DNA of 8,558 nt from Candidatus Methylomirabilota bacterium (GTDB lineage Bacteria > Methylomirabilota > Methylomirabilia > Methylomirabilales > Methylomirabilaceae). The notes under the pieces are model-generated. The model was given only the letters and a program-made list of their open reading frames with translations, had not been told where the DNA came from and did not search any database. The DNA is taken from the NCBI GenBank assembly GCA_003105305.1, contig PQAQ01000170.1, positions 1 through 8,558 of the forward strand, written 5' to 3'. Made by a program: the position numbers and the translations under genes. Shown here in pieces: positions 1 to 7,246 of the stretch; the first letter of the stretch is position 1; each line of letters starts with the position of its first letter.

Positions 1-332
1 AGCAGCAGGTGCTCGGTGCCGATATAGTTATGTCCGAGCGATCTGGCTTCGGCGATGGCATATTCCAACACCTTCTTGGCCTGTGGTGTAAAGGGGATCT
101 CACCGGCGGGGCTGAACTCAGAGCCGACCGAAACGATCTTCTCGATCTCCCCCTTCACCGCGGAAATGTTCACGTTCAGCTTTTTGAGAATCGCCACCGC
201 GAGGCCATCCCCTTCTCGGATCAATCCGAGCAGCAGGTGCTCGGTGCCGACGAAGTTGTGCCCGAGGCGAATCGCCTCCTCGCGGGCTAGGATAATGACC
301 TTGCGCGCTCGCTCTGTAAATCGCTCGAACAT
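1..332 (-). CDS. clpC: ATP-dependent Clp unfoldase ClpC, N-terminal part (runs off left edge)
   Basis: ClpC is an AAA+ unfoldase that feeds substrates to the ClpP peptidase in the cytosol. Only the first 110 codons are present; the reading frame is open at base 1. The translation starts [20 protein letters not shown] and shows both halves of the Clp N domain: [15 protein letters not shown] near residues 23-37 and [12 protein letters not shown] near residues 99-110, with the linker [15 protein letters not shown] between. This closely matches ClpC rather than ClpA or ClpB. The ATG at 332-330 is supported by a purine-rich GGGGAG ribosome-binding site about 9 nt upstream and by the family's usual MFERFT start. 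It lies 68 nt downstream of lolD on the same strand, so it could be the last gene of the lysS operon, or be served by a promoter at the lolD stop. The ATPase domains lie outside the window, so their integrity cannot be judged. Confidence 0.95.
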   Translation of the reverse strand, partial: MFERFTERARKVIILAREEAIRLGHNFVGTEHLLLGLIREGDGLAVAILKKLNVNISAVKGEIEKIVSVGSEFSPAGEIPFTPQAKKVLEYAIAEARSLGHNYIGTEHLL

Positions 333-376
333 CTCTTCACTCCCCTTCTTCAGGCCTTGACGTTACCGATATGCCG

Positions 377-404
377 AGTATAGCCGATCCGTCAAGAATT
401 TCAA
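377..404 (-). promoter_or_regulatory. Candidate sigma70 promoter for clpC
   Basis: Reading the minus strand, TTGAAA (399-404) and TATACT (377-382) are separated by 16 nt. Each hexamer matches 5 of 6 consensus positions. The -35 overlaps the lolD stop codon, and transcription would begin about 40 nt before the clpC ATG. This would allow clpC expression independent of the lysS operon. No heat-shock (CIRCE or CtsR-like) operator was recognised nearby. The call rests on hexamer matching only. Confidence 0.4.
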
Positions 405-1081
405 GCTGTCTCTACGATTCGACCGTCCAATATTGTCACGATCCGATCCGACCGATGGGCTAACTTCTCATTGTGCGTGACCATCACAAAGGTCAGTCCG
501 CGTTCCCGGTTCAGCCGATGCAGCAGCTCAAAGGTGGCGTCCCCCGTCTTGGTATCAAGATTGCCGGTCGGTTCGTCCGCCAGGATGACCTTGGGCGAGG
601 CGCCCAGGGCCCTGGCGATCGCCACTCGCTGCTGCTCTCCGCCTGAGAGTTCGGAAGGGCGATGCGCCAGCCTGGGCTCAAGTCCCACCTCCCCGAGCAG
701 GGAAACGGCGATCTCGCGCGCCTCTGATCGATTTCGCCGCGCCACCAGCAGCGGCATCATCACATTTTCCAACGCGGTAAACTCCGGAAGCAGATGGTGA
801 AATTGGAAGATAAAACCGACGGACCGGTTGCGGAAGTCGGCCAATCGCCTCTCATCCATGTGGCTCAGGCGGGCGTTCTCATAGCAAATCTCCCCGGCGG
901 TCGGGCGATCCAGGGCGCCCAGCAGATGCAGAAACGTGCTCTTGCCCGCTCCTGATGGCCCCACGATGGCGATAAATTCTCCTTTTTCAATGTCCAGGTT
1001 GACACCCTTCAAGACCTCGACTGTTCCGCCATCGATCTGGAACGACTTGTAGATACCATCCGCTCTGATCAACTCACTCAT
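401..1081 (-). CDS. lolD: Lipoprotein-releasing ABC transporter ATP-binding subunit LolD
   Basis: LolD is the cytoplasmic ATPase that powers extraction of outer-membrane lipoproteins from the inner membrane by the LolCE or LolF permease. The 226-residue protein has a complete ABC domain: Walker A GPSGAGKST at 41-49, Q-loop Gln93 in FIFQFHHLLPEFTALENV, signature LSGGEQQR at 145-152, Walker B VILADEP at 165-171 with catalytic Glu170, and the switch His203 in MVTHNEKLA. The run HHLLPEFTALENVMMP is typical of LolD within the LolD/MacB/FtsE group. I start at the ATG at 1081, giving MSELIRADGIYKSF. A longer frame reaches 1141 but would add 20 Arg/Pro-rich residues lying wholly inside the permease gene. 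The start overlaps the permease stop in ATGAGTGA (8 nt), which suggests translational coupling and matched synthesis of the two subunits. Confidence 0.95.
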   Translation of the reverse strand: MSELIRADGIYKSFQIDGGTVEVLKGVNLDIEKGEFIAIVGPSGAGKSTFLHLLGALDRPTAGEICYENARLSHMDERRLADFRNRSVGFIFQFHHLLPEFTALENVMMPLLVARRNRSEAREIAVSLLGEVGLEPRLAHRPSELSGGEQQRVAIARALGASPKVILADEPTGNLDTKTGDATFELLHRLNRERGLTFVMVTHNEKLAHRSDRIVTILDGRIVETA

Positions 1082-2324
1082 AACGGATCGCGACAACCGG
1101 ATCGAGTCTGGCCGCCCGCCAGGACGGGTAGAGCGTCGCAAGGAAACTCAAGACCAGCGTCGAGGAGGCGATCAGGGCCAAGTCGGTCCCTTTCATCAGG
1201 ATCGGGACGGCATCCAGCAGGTAGACATCGCCCTGAAGCCTGACGATTTTATAGGTCTCCTGCAGTTTGCAGATCGCCGCGCCGCCGGCGGTTCCCAAGA
1301 TAGTGCCGACAAGTCCGATGACGACGCCCTCCACCATAAAGATCAGCATGATACTCCTGGAGCTCGCGCCGATCGATTTCAGGATGCCGATCTCTGCCCC
1401 TTTTTCCATCACCTTCATGATCAGCGTGCTCACGATGTTAAACGCCGCCACCAGCACGATCATGGTCAGGATAATAAACATTGCAAGCTTCTCCAGCTTC
1501 AAGGCGGCAAAGAGGTTGCGGTGCAACTGCATCCAGTCCCTCGCGACGTACGGAAAGCCGAGACGCCGCTGGATCTCAGCGCCCACCTCTTTGGCCATGT
1601 ACAGGTCGTCCACCTTGACCTCAAGCCCGGTCACTGATTGTCCCATCTGAAAAAGCTGCTGGGCTGCCGCGATCGTGATGTAGGCCAGGGCGCTGTCATA
1701 TTCATACATACCCATCTCGAAGATCCCGGCGACAATGAAACTTCGCATACGAGGCGCCGGCCCGAATGGTGTCAGCACATTGCCGAAGGGAGAAATGACA
1801 TTGACCCTCCCGCCGAGCCCAACGCCGAGATTTGTTGCCAGGGCGCGCCCGATGATGATCCCCTCGGGGTCAAGACGCCACCCGCTCCTCTCTGCCGGTT
1901 CCTTGAGCCTCGCCGGATCGACCTCGATAAAACTGTTGGTCAACGACGTCACCTCTTGCGCAGACTGGAGGTCGAGGCCGCGAAGGACGACTCCGCCCGC
2001 CCCTCGGCCCGTGCTCAACATCACCTGATGGTAGGTGAAGGGCGAGGCCGCGACCACGTGCGGGACCTCGCGGACCCGCGCGATAATTCGGTCCGGCTCT
2101 TCGATCCCTCGATCTCCATATCGGATGATCCAGAGGTGCGCATTAGTTCCGAGGATCTTACTCCGAAGATCGCGCTCAAATCCGCTCATCACCGCGAGAA
2201 CGACAATGAGCGCCATGACGCCGAGGGCGATGCCTCCGATGGAGATCAGCGTGATCAGAGAGATAAACGCCTGCCCGCGCCGCGCCTTCAGATACCGAAG
2301 TCCTACGAACAGTTCAAACGGCAT
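1074..2324 (-). CDS. lolC: Lipoprotein-releasing ABC transporter permease, LolC/LolE (LolF-like)
   Basis: This is the inner-membrane permease that passes lipoproteins to the periplasmic carrier LolA. The 416 residues show the family layout: a short cytosolic start MPFELFVGLRYLKARRGQ, a first membrane segment at about 22-46 (FISLITLISIGGIALGVMAL), a large periplasmic MacB-like domain at about 50-275, and three C-terminal segments at about 280-303, 325-352 and 380-400. The FtsX-type stretch KGAEIGILKSIGAS follows the second segment, and the protein ends ARLDPVVAIRYE. The ATG sits inside the lysS 3' end (11-nt overlap), with an AGGG-type ribosome-binding site a few bases upstream. Only one permease gene is present and the gene after lolD is clpC, so a homodimer of a LolF-type permease with LolD is likely, although a separate lolE elsewhere cannot be excluded. 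The symbol lolC is the usual label; lolF would be equally defensible. Confidence 0.92.
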   Translation of the reverse strand: MPFELFVGLRYLKARRGQAFISLITLISIGGIALGVMALIVVLAVMSGFERDLRSKILGTNAHLWIIRYGDRGIEEPDRIIARVREVPHVVAASPFTYHQVMLSTGRGAGGVVLRGLDLQSAQEVTSLTNSFIEVDPARLKEPAERSGWRLDPEGIIIGRALATNLGVGLGGRVNVISPFGNVLTPFGPAPRMRSFIVAGIFEMGMYEYDSALAYITIAAAQQLFQMGQSVTGLEVKVDDLYMAKEVGAEIQRRLGFPYVARDWMQLHRNLFAALKLEKLAMFIILTMIVLVAAFNIVSTLIMKVMEKGAEIGILKSIGASSRSIMLIFMVEGVVIGLVGTILGTAGGAAICKLQETYKIVRLQGDVYLLDAVPILMKGTDLALIASSTLVLSFLATLYPSWRAARLDPVVAIRYE

Positions 2325-3819
2325 CGGTACCGCCCTGTTCGCCTTGGGCGGGCTTCAGGAGAGGAAACAGGATGACATCACGAATAGATGGAGAGTCGGT
2401 CAGGAGCATCGCCAGCCGATCGATACCGATCCCTTCACCGGCGGTCGGAGGCATCCCGTACTCCAGGGCCCGCAGAAAATCCTCATCCAGGCCGTGAGCC
2501 TCGAGATCGCCCAGGTCGCGCTGACGCAACTGGTCGAGAAAGCGGCGGCGCTGCTCGCGCGGGTCGTTCAACTCAGTGTAGGCGTTCGCGATTTCCATCC
2601 CGCCCACGAACAGCTCAAACCGCTGCACGGTTGTCGGTTCGTCCGGTTTCGCCTTGGCCAGCGGGGAGAGTTCGGTAGGGAAATCGACGATAAACGTCGG
2701 TTGAATGAGCTTCGGCTCTACCAGCGTATCGAACAGCTCGGCCAGCACCTTCCCCCTGCCCCAATCCGGCAAGATATGGACCCCGAAACGTTCGGCGGTC
2801 TTGCGAATACCCTCGTCAGTCTTGAGCGCCTCCGCATCAAGTCCGGCCAGCTTCACGAGCGACTCCTCCAGCGTCAGCCTCGGCCAGGGCGGCGCAAACG
2901 AGATCTGCTGCCCCTGATACATCACCTGCTGATCCCCCGCAATCTCTTTAGCCAAAGACGCCAGCATCTCTTCCGTCAGCGCCATCAGATCCTGATAATC
3001 GGCATACGCCTGATAGAACTCCAACATGGTGAACTCGGGATTGTGCTGGGTGGAGATCCCCTCATTCCGGAAGTTTCGATTGATCTCAAATACCCGATCG
3101 AATCCTCCAACGACTAGTCGCTTCAAATAGAGTTCTGGGGCAATCCGTAGATACAGATTGATATCGAGGGCGTTATGATGCGTGACAAACGGTCGCGCGA
3201 TGGCGCCGCCGGCCATCGGCTGCATCATGGGGGTCTCAACCTCCAGAAACCCTCTCAACTCAAAGAAACGGCGCATCTCCGCAATCAGACGGCTGCGTTT
3301 CCTGAAGGCCTCGGCAACCTGCCGGTTCACAATCAGGTCCAGGTACCGCTGCCGAAAACGGGTCTCTACGTCAGTCAGCCCATGCCACTTTTCCGGCAAC
3401 GGCCGCAGTGACTTTGTCAGGAGGCGAACCGTGCCGGCTCGCACCGTCAGCTCCCCGGTCCGCGTCCGAAAGAGTCCGCCCTCCACCCCCAGGTGATCGC
3501 CGACATCCAGCAATCTCTTGCAGAGGTCGTACAGTTGTGCGCCGAGCGCGTCGTGAGACAGGTAGATCTGAATCCTGCCGGAGGAATCCTGAAGGTGGGC
3601 GAAGGTCACCTTGCCGTGATGGCGCAACGACATCAGACGACCGGCGATGGCGACCTCGGGTGTCCCATCCCCCTCTTCCGGAAGAACAACGTGCTCCCGG
3701 TGAAGGTCAGCCGCGAGGTGGCGAACCTTGAAACCGGCCGGATAGGCGTCTACGCCCGCCGCTTCGAGCTCCGCCAACTTCCGCAACCGCTCGATCACCA
3801 ATAGATTGTGTTCTTCCAC
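2314..3819 (-). CDS. lysS: Lysyl-tRNA synthetase, class II
   Basis: LysS attaches lysine to tRNA-Lys in the cytosol. The 501-residue protein is of normal length. An anticodon-binding OB fold spans about 55-135, with RLMSLRHHGKVTFAHLQD as a typical family stretch. The class II core carries motif 1 around RGFLEVETPMM (189-199), motif 2 FRNEGISTQHNPEFTMLEFY (250-269) and motif 3 GEGIGIDRLAMLLTDS (461-476), followed by IRDVILFP. VGGMEIANAYTELNDP at 405-420 is also characteristic of LysRS. The start is GTG at 3819-3817, chosen because a GGAGG ribosome-binding site ends 4 nt upstream and the consensus promoter lies just before it. It is the first gene of a unit with lolC and lolD. Pairing of LysRS with the Lol transporter genes occurs in several bacterial groups; the functional reason is not evident from sequence. 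Confidence 0.97.
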   Translation of the reverse strand: MEEHNLLVIERLRKLAELEAAGVDAYPAGFKVRHLAADLHREHVVLPEEGDGTPEVAIAGRLMSLRHHGKVTFAHLQDSSGRIQIYLSHDALGAQLYDLCKRLLDVGDHLGVEGGLFRTRTGELTVRAGTVRLLTKSLRPLPEKWHGLTDVETRFRQRYLDLIVNRQVAEAFRKRSRLIAEMRRFFELRGFLEVETPMMQPMAGGAIARPFVTHHNALDINLYLRIAPELYLKRLVVGGFDRVFEINRNFRNEGISTQHNPEFTMLEFYQAYADYQDLMALTEEMLASLAKEIAGDQQVMYQGQQISFAPPWPRLTLEESLVKLAGLDAEALKTDEGIRKTAERFGVHILPDWGRGKVLAELFDTLVEPKLIQPTFIVDFPTELSPLAKAKPDEPTTVQRFELFVGGMEIANAYTELNDPREQRRRFLDQLRQRDLGDLEAHGLDEDFLRALEYGMPPTAGEGIGIDRLAMLLTDSPSIRDVILFPLLKPAQGEQGGTDAV

Positions 3820-3845
3820 AGCGCCTCCAATTGTGAGATGCGCAG

Positions 3846-3874
3846 ATTATAGGAACCGTTCTGATGCCTGTCAA
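3846..3874 (-). promoter_or_regulatory. Perfect-consensus sigma70 promoter of the lysS-lolC-lolD operon
   Basis: On the minus strand TTGACA (3869-3874) is followed after exactly 17 nt by TATAAT (3846-3851), so both hexamers and the spacing are textbook. Transcription should begin near 3839, giving a leader of about 20 nt before the lysS GTG with its GGAGG site. No room remains for a riboswitch or T-box in such a leader, so strong, essentially constitutive expression is inferred. Confidence 0.85.
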
Positions 3875-3937
3875 GGAAAGGTCCAGGGGCACCAAGTGAT
3901 AACCCTCGCATTCAGAGTTCGTTGCGTGGTGTGGGGA

Positions 3938-4447
3938 TTACGTAACTTGGGCATGTCTCCGGCGCGAGGCGAACGCGGGAAAGTTTACAGTGAGCAGGCC
4001 GCTGCAGGCCGCCTTGACGGCGAATGTGGTGCGGTCGCGGAAGGAATAGCGGTTTGTACGGGTGAGGGAAGGGTAGGTCTCATCGATATAGATCTCCCAC
4101 GCTTCGCCCATCTCGCCGGCAATGTGGACAGCGTAGGGATTGTCGTCGCGCTCCCACCAGGTCAGGTAGTCGTCAGCCAGCGCATGTTCGGCTGCGGAGG
4201 CCGCTTGCTTCGGCGTGAGGCCTGCGGTGGCGGCGGCACGGGCCAGAGTCGGATTGAGCCACCCGGCGGCAAGCCAATCGGGAAGGTCGCTATCGGCGCG
4301 GAAGCCCAGCTCGTGCCATTGCGCGGCCGTGGTGATGATAGTGGCCTGACCGTGAGAGAGGTCGGCATGCTGGGAGATCAGATCGGCGATGTCCGCAATC
4401 GCTTTAGTAGCAGCATTGATATCAGGCTGTACGCCCATGGGCTGCAT
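3938..4447 (-). CDS. Hypothetical protein with W/G-x-A helical repeats
   Basis: I do not recognise the family. The frame encodes 169 residues, and its codons are GC-rich at third positions, like the neighbouring housekeeping genes, which supports it as a real gene over the overlapping plus-strand frame. Residues 30-90 are Ala/Trp-rich and appear to repeat a short helical unit ending in a G-aromatic/L turn (WHELGF, DWLAAGW, AATAGL followed by TPKQAAS), similar in style to W-x-x-x-G repeats seen in plasmid and actinobacterial proteins of unknown role. The second half is acidic and aromatic (YLTWWERDDNPY, EMGEAWEIYIDETYPSLTR) and the end is basic (SRRRHAQVT). No signal peptide or membrane segment is visible. 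An in-frame TGA directly precedes the ATG, so no longer start exists; ATG at 4438 is an alternative. There is no convincing ribosome-binding site. It is probably a soluble cytosolic protein; its partner and function are unknown. Confidence 0.65.
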   Translation of the reverse strand: MQPMGVQPDINAATKAIADIADLISQHADLSHGQATIITTAAQWHELGFRADSDLPDWLAAGWLNPTLARAAATAGLTPKQAASAAEHALADDYLTWWERDDNPYAVHIAGEMGEAWEIYIDETYPSLTRTNRYSFRDRTTFAVKAACSGLLTVNFPAFASRRRHAQVT

Positions 4448-4532
4448 TCATGTCGGTAATGGTTCCATCTGTATTGCCGAATCCGGCGACTGTCTTACCC
4501 CGGCGGCTTACCTGACGCCGAGGTATGCCGTG

Positions 4533-4572
4533 CCGTGGCGGGGCAGTGTCTTCGAAAACTGCCCCGCCACGG
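4533..4572. repeat. Perfect 15-bp GC-rich inverted repeat (stem-loop)
   Basis: CCGTGGCGGGGCAGT (4533-4547) and its exact reverse complement (4558-4572) flank a 10-nt loop containing TTCGAA. It lies in the 160-bp gap between two minus-strand genes, 36 bp downstream of the secreted-protein stop. No T-run follows on either strand, so it is not a standard intrinsic terminator. It may still act as a 3'-end stabiliser, a U-independent terminator or a remnant of an interspersed repeat. The rest of 4448-4607 shows nothing I can assign. Confidence 0.7.
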
Positions 4573-4607
4573 TGATGTGGCTGATCGCGGTATCAGGCGC
4601 GTAACAC

Positions 4608-4952
4608 TCAGCGCCGCGGACCGGGACCCATTCCTCTACCCATCGCCGGCGGCTCATCCGGAAGCGTGACGCCGCGCTCTTTCGCGCGCGCCTTCATCTG
4701 CTCATGAAACTCCTTGCGGATCTGCTCCCGCTCCTCGGCAGTCTTCGCGGCGCGCATCTTCTTGCGATGCTCTGCGCGCTCTTCAGCCGTCATAAGTTGG
4801 CTGCCTCGGACCTGTCGTGTTTGACTCTCCGTCTTTACCGCCTCTCCCGGTTTCGCCTCGCCCTGAGCCGGCTTCTCCTCGGCCGCCAACACCAAACCGG
4901 CGGATAAGACCAGCATCGACACCCCCGCAAACAGCTTGAGCAGCGTTTTCAT
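4608..4952 (-). CDS. Small exported, highly charged hypothetical protein
   Basis: This is a 114-residue protein with a clear Sec signal peptide: basic start MKTLLKLF, hydrophobic core AGVSMLVLSAGLVL and a likely cleavage after Ala23 or Ala24 (VLA-A-EEK). The mature part is Lys/Glu/Arg-rich with a predicted helical stretch LMTAEERAEHRKKMRAAKT...EEREQIRKEFHEQMKARAKERG, then VTLPDEPP and a Gly/Met/Pro/Arg tail. Similar small periplasmic proteins carrying 'TxxERAEHRxKMRxxKTxEER' and 'GVTLP' are familiar from proteobacterial genomes but have no assigned function; the helical, charged character is loosely reminiscent of Spy/CpxP-like periplasmic chaperones, which is only an analogy. A strong AAAGGAGG ribosome-binding site ends 8 nt before ATG 4952. 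GTG at 4955 is an alternative start adding one residue. The gene is divergent from leuC. Confidence 0.85.
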   Translation of the reverse strand: MKTLLKLFAGVSMLVLSAGLVLAAEEKPAQGEAKPGEAVKTESQTRQVRGSQLMTAEERAEHRKKMRAAKTAEEREQIRKEFHEQMKARAKERGVTLPDEPPAMGRGMGPGPRR

Positions 4953-5038
4953 CACTGTCGCCTCCTTTACGTTTGGGTTGGGTTTCGTTCCTCAACCGAG
5001 TCTGCAACCAACTCGAGACGTCCCTGCAGGTCACGTCG

Positions 5039-5076
5039 ATTTTCTCCCGTTTCCAATGACTTGTCAACGTTATCAA
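5039..5076 (-). promoter_or_regulatory. Candidate promoter with overlapping palindrome for the exported-protein gene
   Basis: On the minus strand TTGACA (5062-5067) precedes GAAAAT (5039-5044) by 17 nt, giving a perfect -35 with a 4/6 -10 and a leader of about 80 nt. The -35 is embedded in an imperfect 16-bp palindrome TTGTCAACGTTATCAA (5061-5076, 12 of 16 positions symmetric, CG-centred). A CG-centred palindrome over a -35 is a typical place for a repressor operator, but no regulator gene is present in the window. The call is motif-based only. Confidence 0.45.
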
Positions 5077-5132
5077 CGATCCTGGTAAAAGCAAATCCTG
5101 CCACAATTGTCGGCTTCATCTGATTCTTCTCA

Positions 5133-5167
5133 CGGCACTTGCGCGTGCCGGGCTGATCTGGCACAAT
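5133..5167 (+). promoter_or_regulatory. Weak candidate leuC promoter with a short inverted repeat
   Basis: CGGCAC (5133-5138) and GTGCCG (5145-5150) form an inverted repeat with a 6-nt spacer. It overlaps a poor -35-like TTGCGC (5139-5144); CACAAT (5162-5167) lies 17 nt downstream as a possible -10. If used, transcription would begin only a few bases before the leuC ATG, leaving no leader peptide or attenuator. No leucine-codon-rich short frame was seen upstream of leuC. The inverted repeat could be an operator; confidence in the promoter itself is low. Confidence 0.25.
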
Positions 5168-5176
5168 ACGATTGCT

Positions 5177-6580
5177 ATGGCGGAAACACTGCTTGATAAG
5201 GTCTGGCAGGCGCATACGGTGCGGACGCTGCCGTCCGGGCAGACGCAGCTCTTTATCGGCCTGCACCTGATCCATGAGGTGACCAGCCCGCAGGCGTTTC
5301 AGATGTTGCGCGAGGCCGGGCTCAAGGTTCGCTTCCCCGGGCGAACCTTTGCAACCATCGACCACATCGTCCCCACCGCCTCTCAGGCCAGACCCTTTGC
5401 AGATGCCATGGCCGAGGAGATGGCCGTCCATCTGGCGAGAAACTGCAACGAGTTCGACATCCCGTTCTTCGACCTGGACAGCGAGCGGCAGGGGATCGTC
5501 CACGTCATCGGGCCGGAACTGGGAATCACCCAGCCGGGGATGACCGTCGCCTGCGGCGACAGCCACACCTCTACCCACGGGGCGCTGGGCGCCCTCGCGT
5601 TCGGCATCGGCACCAGCCAGGTGCGGGATGTCCTGGCCACGCAGTGCCTGGCGATGACAAAGCCGAAGCTCCGACAGATTCGCGTAGAAGGGAAACCGGC
5701 CCGTGGCGTGTACGCCAAAGATGTGATTCTCACGATCATTCGCAGGCTCGGTGTGAATGGCGGGGTTGGCTACGCCTATGAGTACGCCGGATCCGCGATT
5801 GAGGTGATGTCGATGGAGGAGCGTCTGACCATCTGCAACATGAGCATCGAGGGCGGGGCGCGCGTCGGCTACGTGAATCCCGACGAGACGACCTTTGAGT
5901 ACCTTAAGGACCGCCCCTTCGCACCCACGGGCGAGGCGTTTAACCGGGCCGTGGCCTGGTGGAAGAGTATGGCCACCGACCCGGGCGCCGCCTTCGACGA
6001 TGTCGTACGCCTGGATGCCGCCTCGATTGAGCCGATGCTCACCTGGGGCATCAACCCCGGGCAGTCGATCGGGGTAACTGAACCGATTCCAGATTCGAGC
6101 AATGCGCCAGATGCCGATCGAATCGCCTGGAGCGAGGCGCTGGCCTTTATGTCGCTTGAACCGGGCCGGACGATTGCCGGGACACCGATTGATGTCGCCT
6201 TCATCGGCTCCTGCACCAACGGGCGCCTCTCCGATCTGCGTGCGGCGGCCGAGGTTGTCCGAGGGCGAAAGATCGCGAAGGGGCTCCGGGCCCTCGTCGT
6301 TCCTGGGTCTCAGGCAGTGGCTCGGACGGCTGAAGCGGAAGGACTTCACGAACTCTTTCTGACGGCCGGGTTCGAGTGGCGCAAGGCCGGCTGTTCGCTC
6401 TGTCTCGGCATGAACGAGGATAAGCTGACGGGCCGCGAGCTGTGCGCCGCGTCCAGTAACCGGAATTTCAAGGGCCGCATGGGCAGTCCCATAGGCCGGA
6501 CGCTCCTCATGAGCCCGGCTATGGTGGCAGCGGCCGCTATCCGAGGACAGATCGTAGACGTCAGAGAGATGCTGCCATGA
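5177..6580 (+). CDS. leuC: 3-isopropylmalate dehydratase large subunit
   Basis: LeuC, with LeuD, isomerises 2-isopropylmalate to 3-isopropylmalate in leucine biosynthesis. The 467-residue length equals the classic bacterial LeuC. The start [15 protein letters not shown] matches the family. The three [4Fe-4S] ligands are present: Cys346 in GSCTNGR, and Cys406 and Cys409 in GCSLCLGMN. Other aconitase-family stretches are IDHIVPT (61-67), [20 protein letters not shown] (126-145) and [11 protein letters not shown] (426-436). The ATG has no obvious Shine-Dalgarno sequence. The stop overlaps the leuD start as ATGA. Homoaconitase or methylmalate/citraconate hydratase activity is possible for relatives, but length and pairing with a short LeuD favour isopropylmalate. 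leuA and leuB are not adjacent in this window. Confidence 0.96.
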   Translation: MAETLLDKVWQAHTVRTLPSGQTQLFIGLHLIHEVTSPQAFQMLREAGLKVRFPGRTFATIDHIVPTASQARPFADAMAEEMAVHLARNCNEFDIPFFDLDSERQGIVHVIGPELGITQPGMTVACGDSHTSTHGALGALAFGIGTSQVRDVLATQCLAMTKPKLRQIRVEGKPARGVYAKDVILTIIRRLGVNGGVGYAYEYAGSAIEVMSMEERLTICNMSIEGGARVGYVNPDETTFEYLKDRPFAPTGEAFNRAVAWWKSMATDPGAAFDDVVRLDAASIEPMLTWGINPGQSIGVTEPIPDSSNAPDADRIAWSEALAFMSLEPGRTIAGTPIDVAFIGSCTNGRLSDLRAAAEVVRGRKIAKGLRALVVPGSQAVARTAEAEGLHELFLTAGFEWRKAGCSLCLGMNEDKLTGRELCAASSNRNFKGRMGSPIGRTLLMSPAMVAAAAIRGQIVDVREMLP

Positions 6581-7173
6581 GACCGGATGATATTCGACGC
6601 CGGATCTCCGGTCGCGCTATTCCGCTATCCGGCAACGACATCGACACCGACCGGATCATCCCCGCCCGCTTCCTGAAATCCATCACCTTTGAGGGGCTTG
6701 AGGCGCACGTCTTCGAGGACGACCGCCGCCAGATGCCGGATCACCCGTTCAACCAGCCCCGCCACCAAGGCGCAACGATACTTTTGGTCGGCCAGAACTT
6801 CGGCTGCGGTTCCTCGCGGGAACATGCGCCGGAGGCGCTCAGGCGATGGGGCATCCGGGGCATCGTAGGTGAGTCGTTCGCCGAGATCTTTTTCGGCAAC
6901 TGCACAGCGATCGGGCTCCCCTGCCTGGCCCTGAATTCCGGAGACCTTGCCCGGTTAAACAAGTTCGTGGCGCAGCATCCCGACCACGAAATCGTGCTGG
7001 ATCTGGAAGATCGGGTCGTACGTTTCGACACGCGGAACGTCCCGGCTCTATTATCTGACGGCGCTCGCAATCAACTCCTGATCGGAACCTGGAACGCAAC
7101 AGGCGTCTTGCTGGAGGCGGAAAATGAGATCGACCGGGTTGCCAGGAGCCTCCCCTACGTCACCGGCTACTGA
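6577..7173 (+). CDS. leuD: 3-isopropylmalate dehydratase small subunit
   Basis: LeuD is the swivel-domain subunit that completes the LeuCD active site. The 198-residue protein fits the bacterial size. It carries the conserved early stretch [18 protein letters not shown] (16-33) and the hallmark [15 protein letters not shown] (74-88), followed by [17 protein letters not shown] (92-108), which contribute to substrate recognition. The ATG overlaps the leuC stop by 4 nt, indicating translational coupling and balanced subunit synthesis. The C-terminal part ([14 protein letters not shown]) is complete and the gene is intact. No other leu gene follows; the downstream DNA is non-coding with hairpins and an interspersed repeat. 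Confidence 0.96.
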   Translation: MRPDDIRRRISGRAIPLSGNDIDTDRIIPARFLKSITFEGLEAHVFEDDRRQMPDHPFNQPRHQGATILLVGQNFGCGSSREHAPEALRRWGIRGIVGESFAEIFFGNCTAIGLPCLALNSGDLARLNKFVAQHPDHEIVLDLEDRVVRFDTRNVPALLSDGARNQLLIGTWNATGVLLEAENEIDRVARSLPYVTGY

Positions 7174-7186
7174 TGCACCCATGGCC

Positions 7187-7219
7187 CTGACCCACTTGGT
7201 CAGTACCCGCTTCTGACCA
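7187..7219 (+). terminator. Two mutually exclusive hairpins after leuD
   Basis: CTGACC (7187-7192) can pair with GGTCAG (7198-7203), while the same segment as TGGTCAG (7197-7203) can instead pair with CTGACCA (7213-7219). The middle arm is shared, so only one hairpin forms at a time. They begin 13 nt after the leuD stop, a usual place for transcript ends, but neither is followed by a T-run, so intrinsic termination is uncertain. Confidence 0.3.
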
Positions 7220-7246
7220 GTCATTGGCTCGAAAGTCTCCCGCCCG

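Noticed and set aside
1082..1141. Longer lolD start at 1141
   Set aside because: It would add 20 Arg/Pro-rich residues unlike LolD and lie wholly inside the permease gene; the overlapping ATG at 1081 fits the family.
2035..3117. Plus-strand 360-codon frame across lolC and lysS
   Set aside because: It lies opposite two clear housekeeping genes and its translation is low-complexity Arg/Gln-rich with no family resemblance.
3806..4459. Plus-strand 217-codon frame opposite the hypothetical gene
   Set aside because: The minus-strand frame has coherent GC-rich third positions and a plausible helical protein; the plus frame begins inside the lysS promoter/leader region and looks like its shadow.
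4448..4607. The 4533-4572 hairpin as a second attC site
   Set aside because: No RYYYAAC/GTTRRRY pair or L boxes flank it, and its stem is perfect with no asymmetric unpaired bases.
4967..6349. Long minus-strand frame (460 codons) opposite leuC
   Set aside because: It is antisense to a full-length, motif-complete LeuC; the translation is rich in His, Arg and Gly with no recognisable domain, as expected for a shadow frame in GC-rich DNA.
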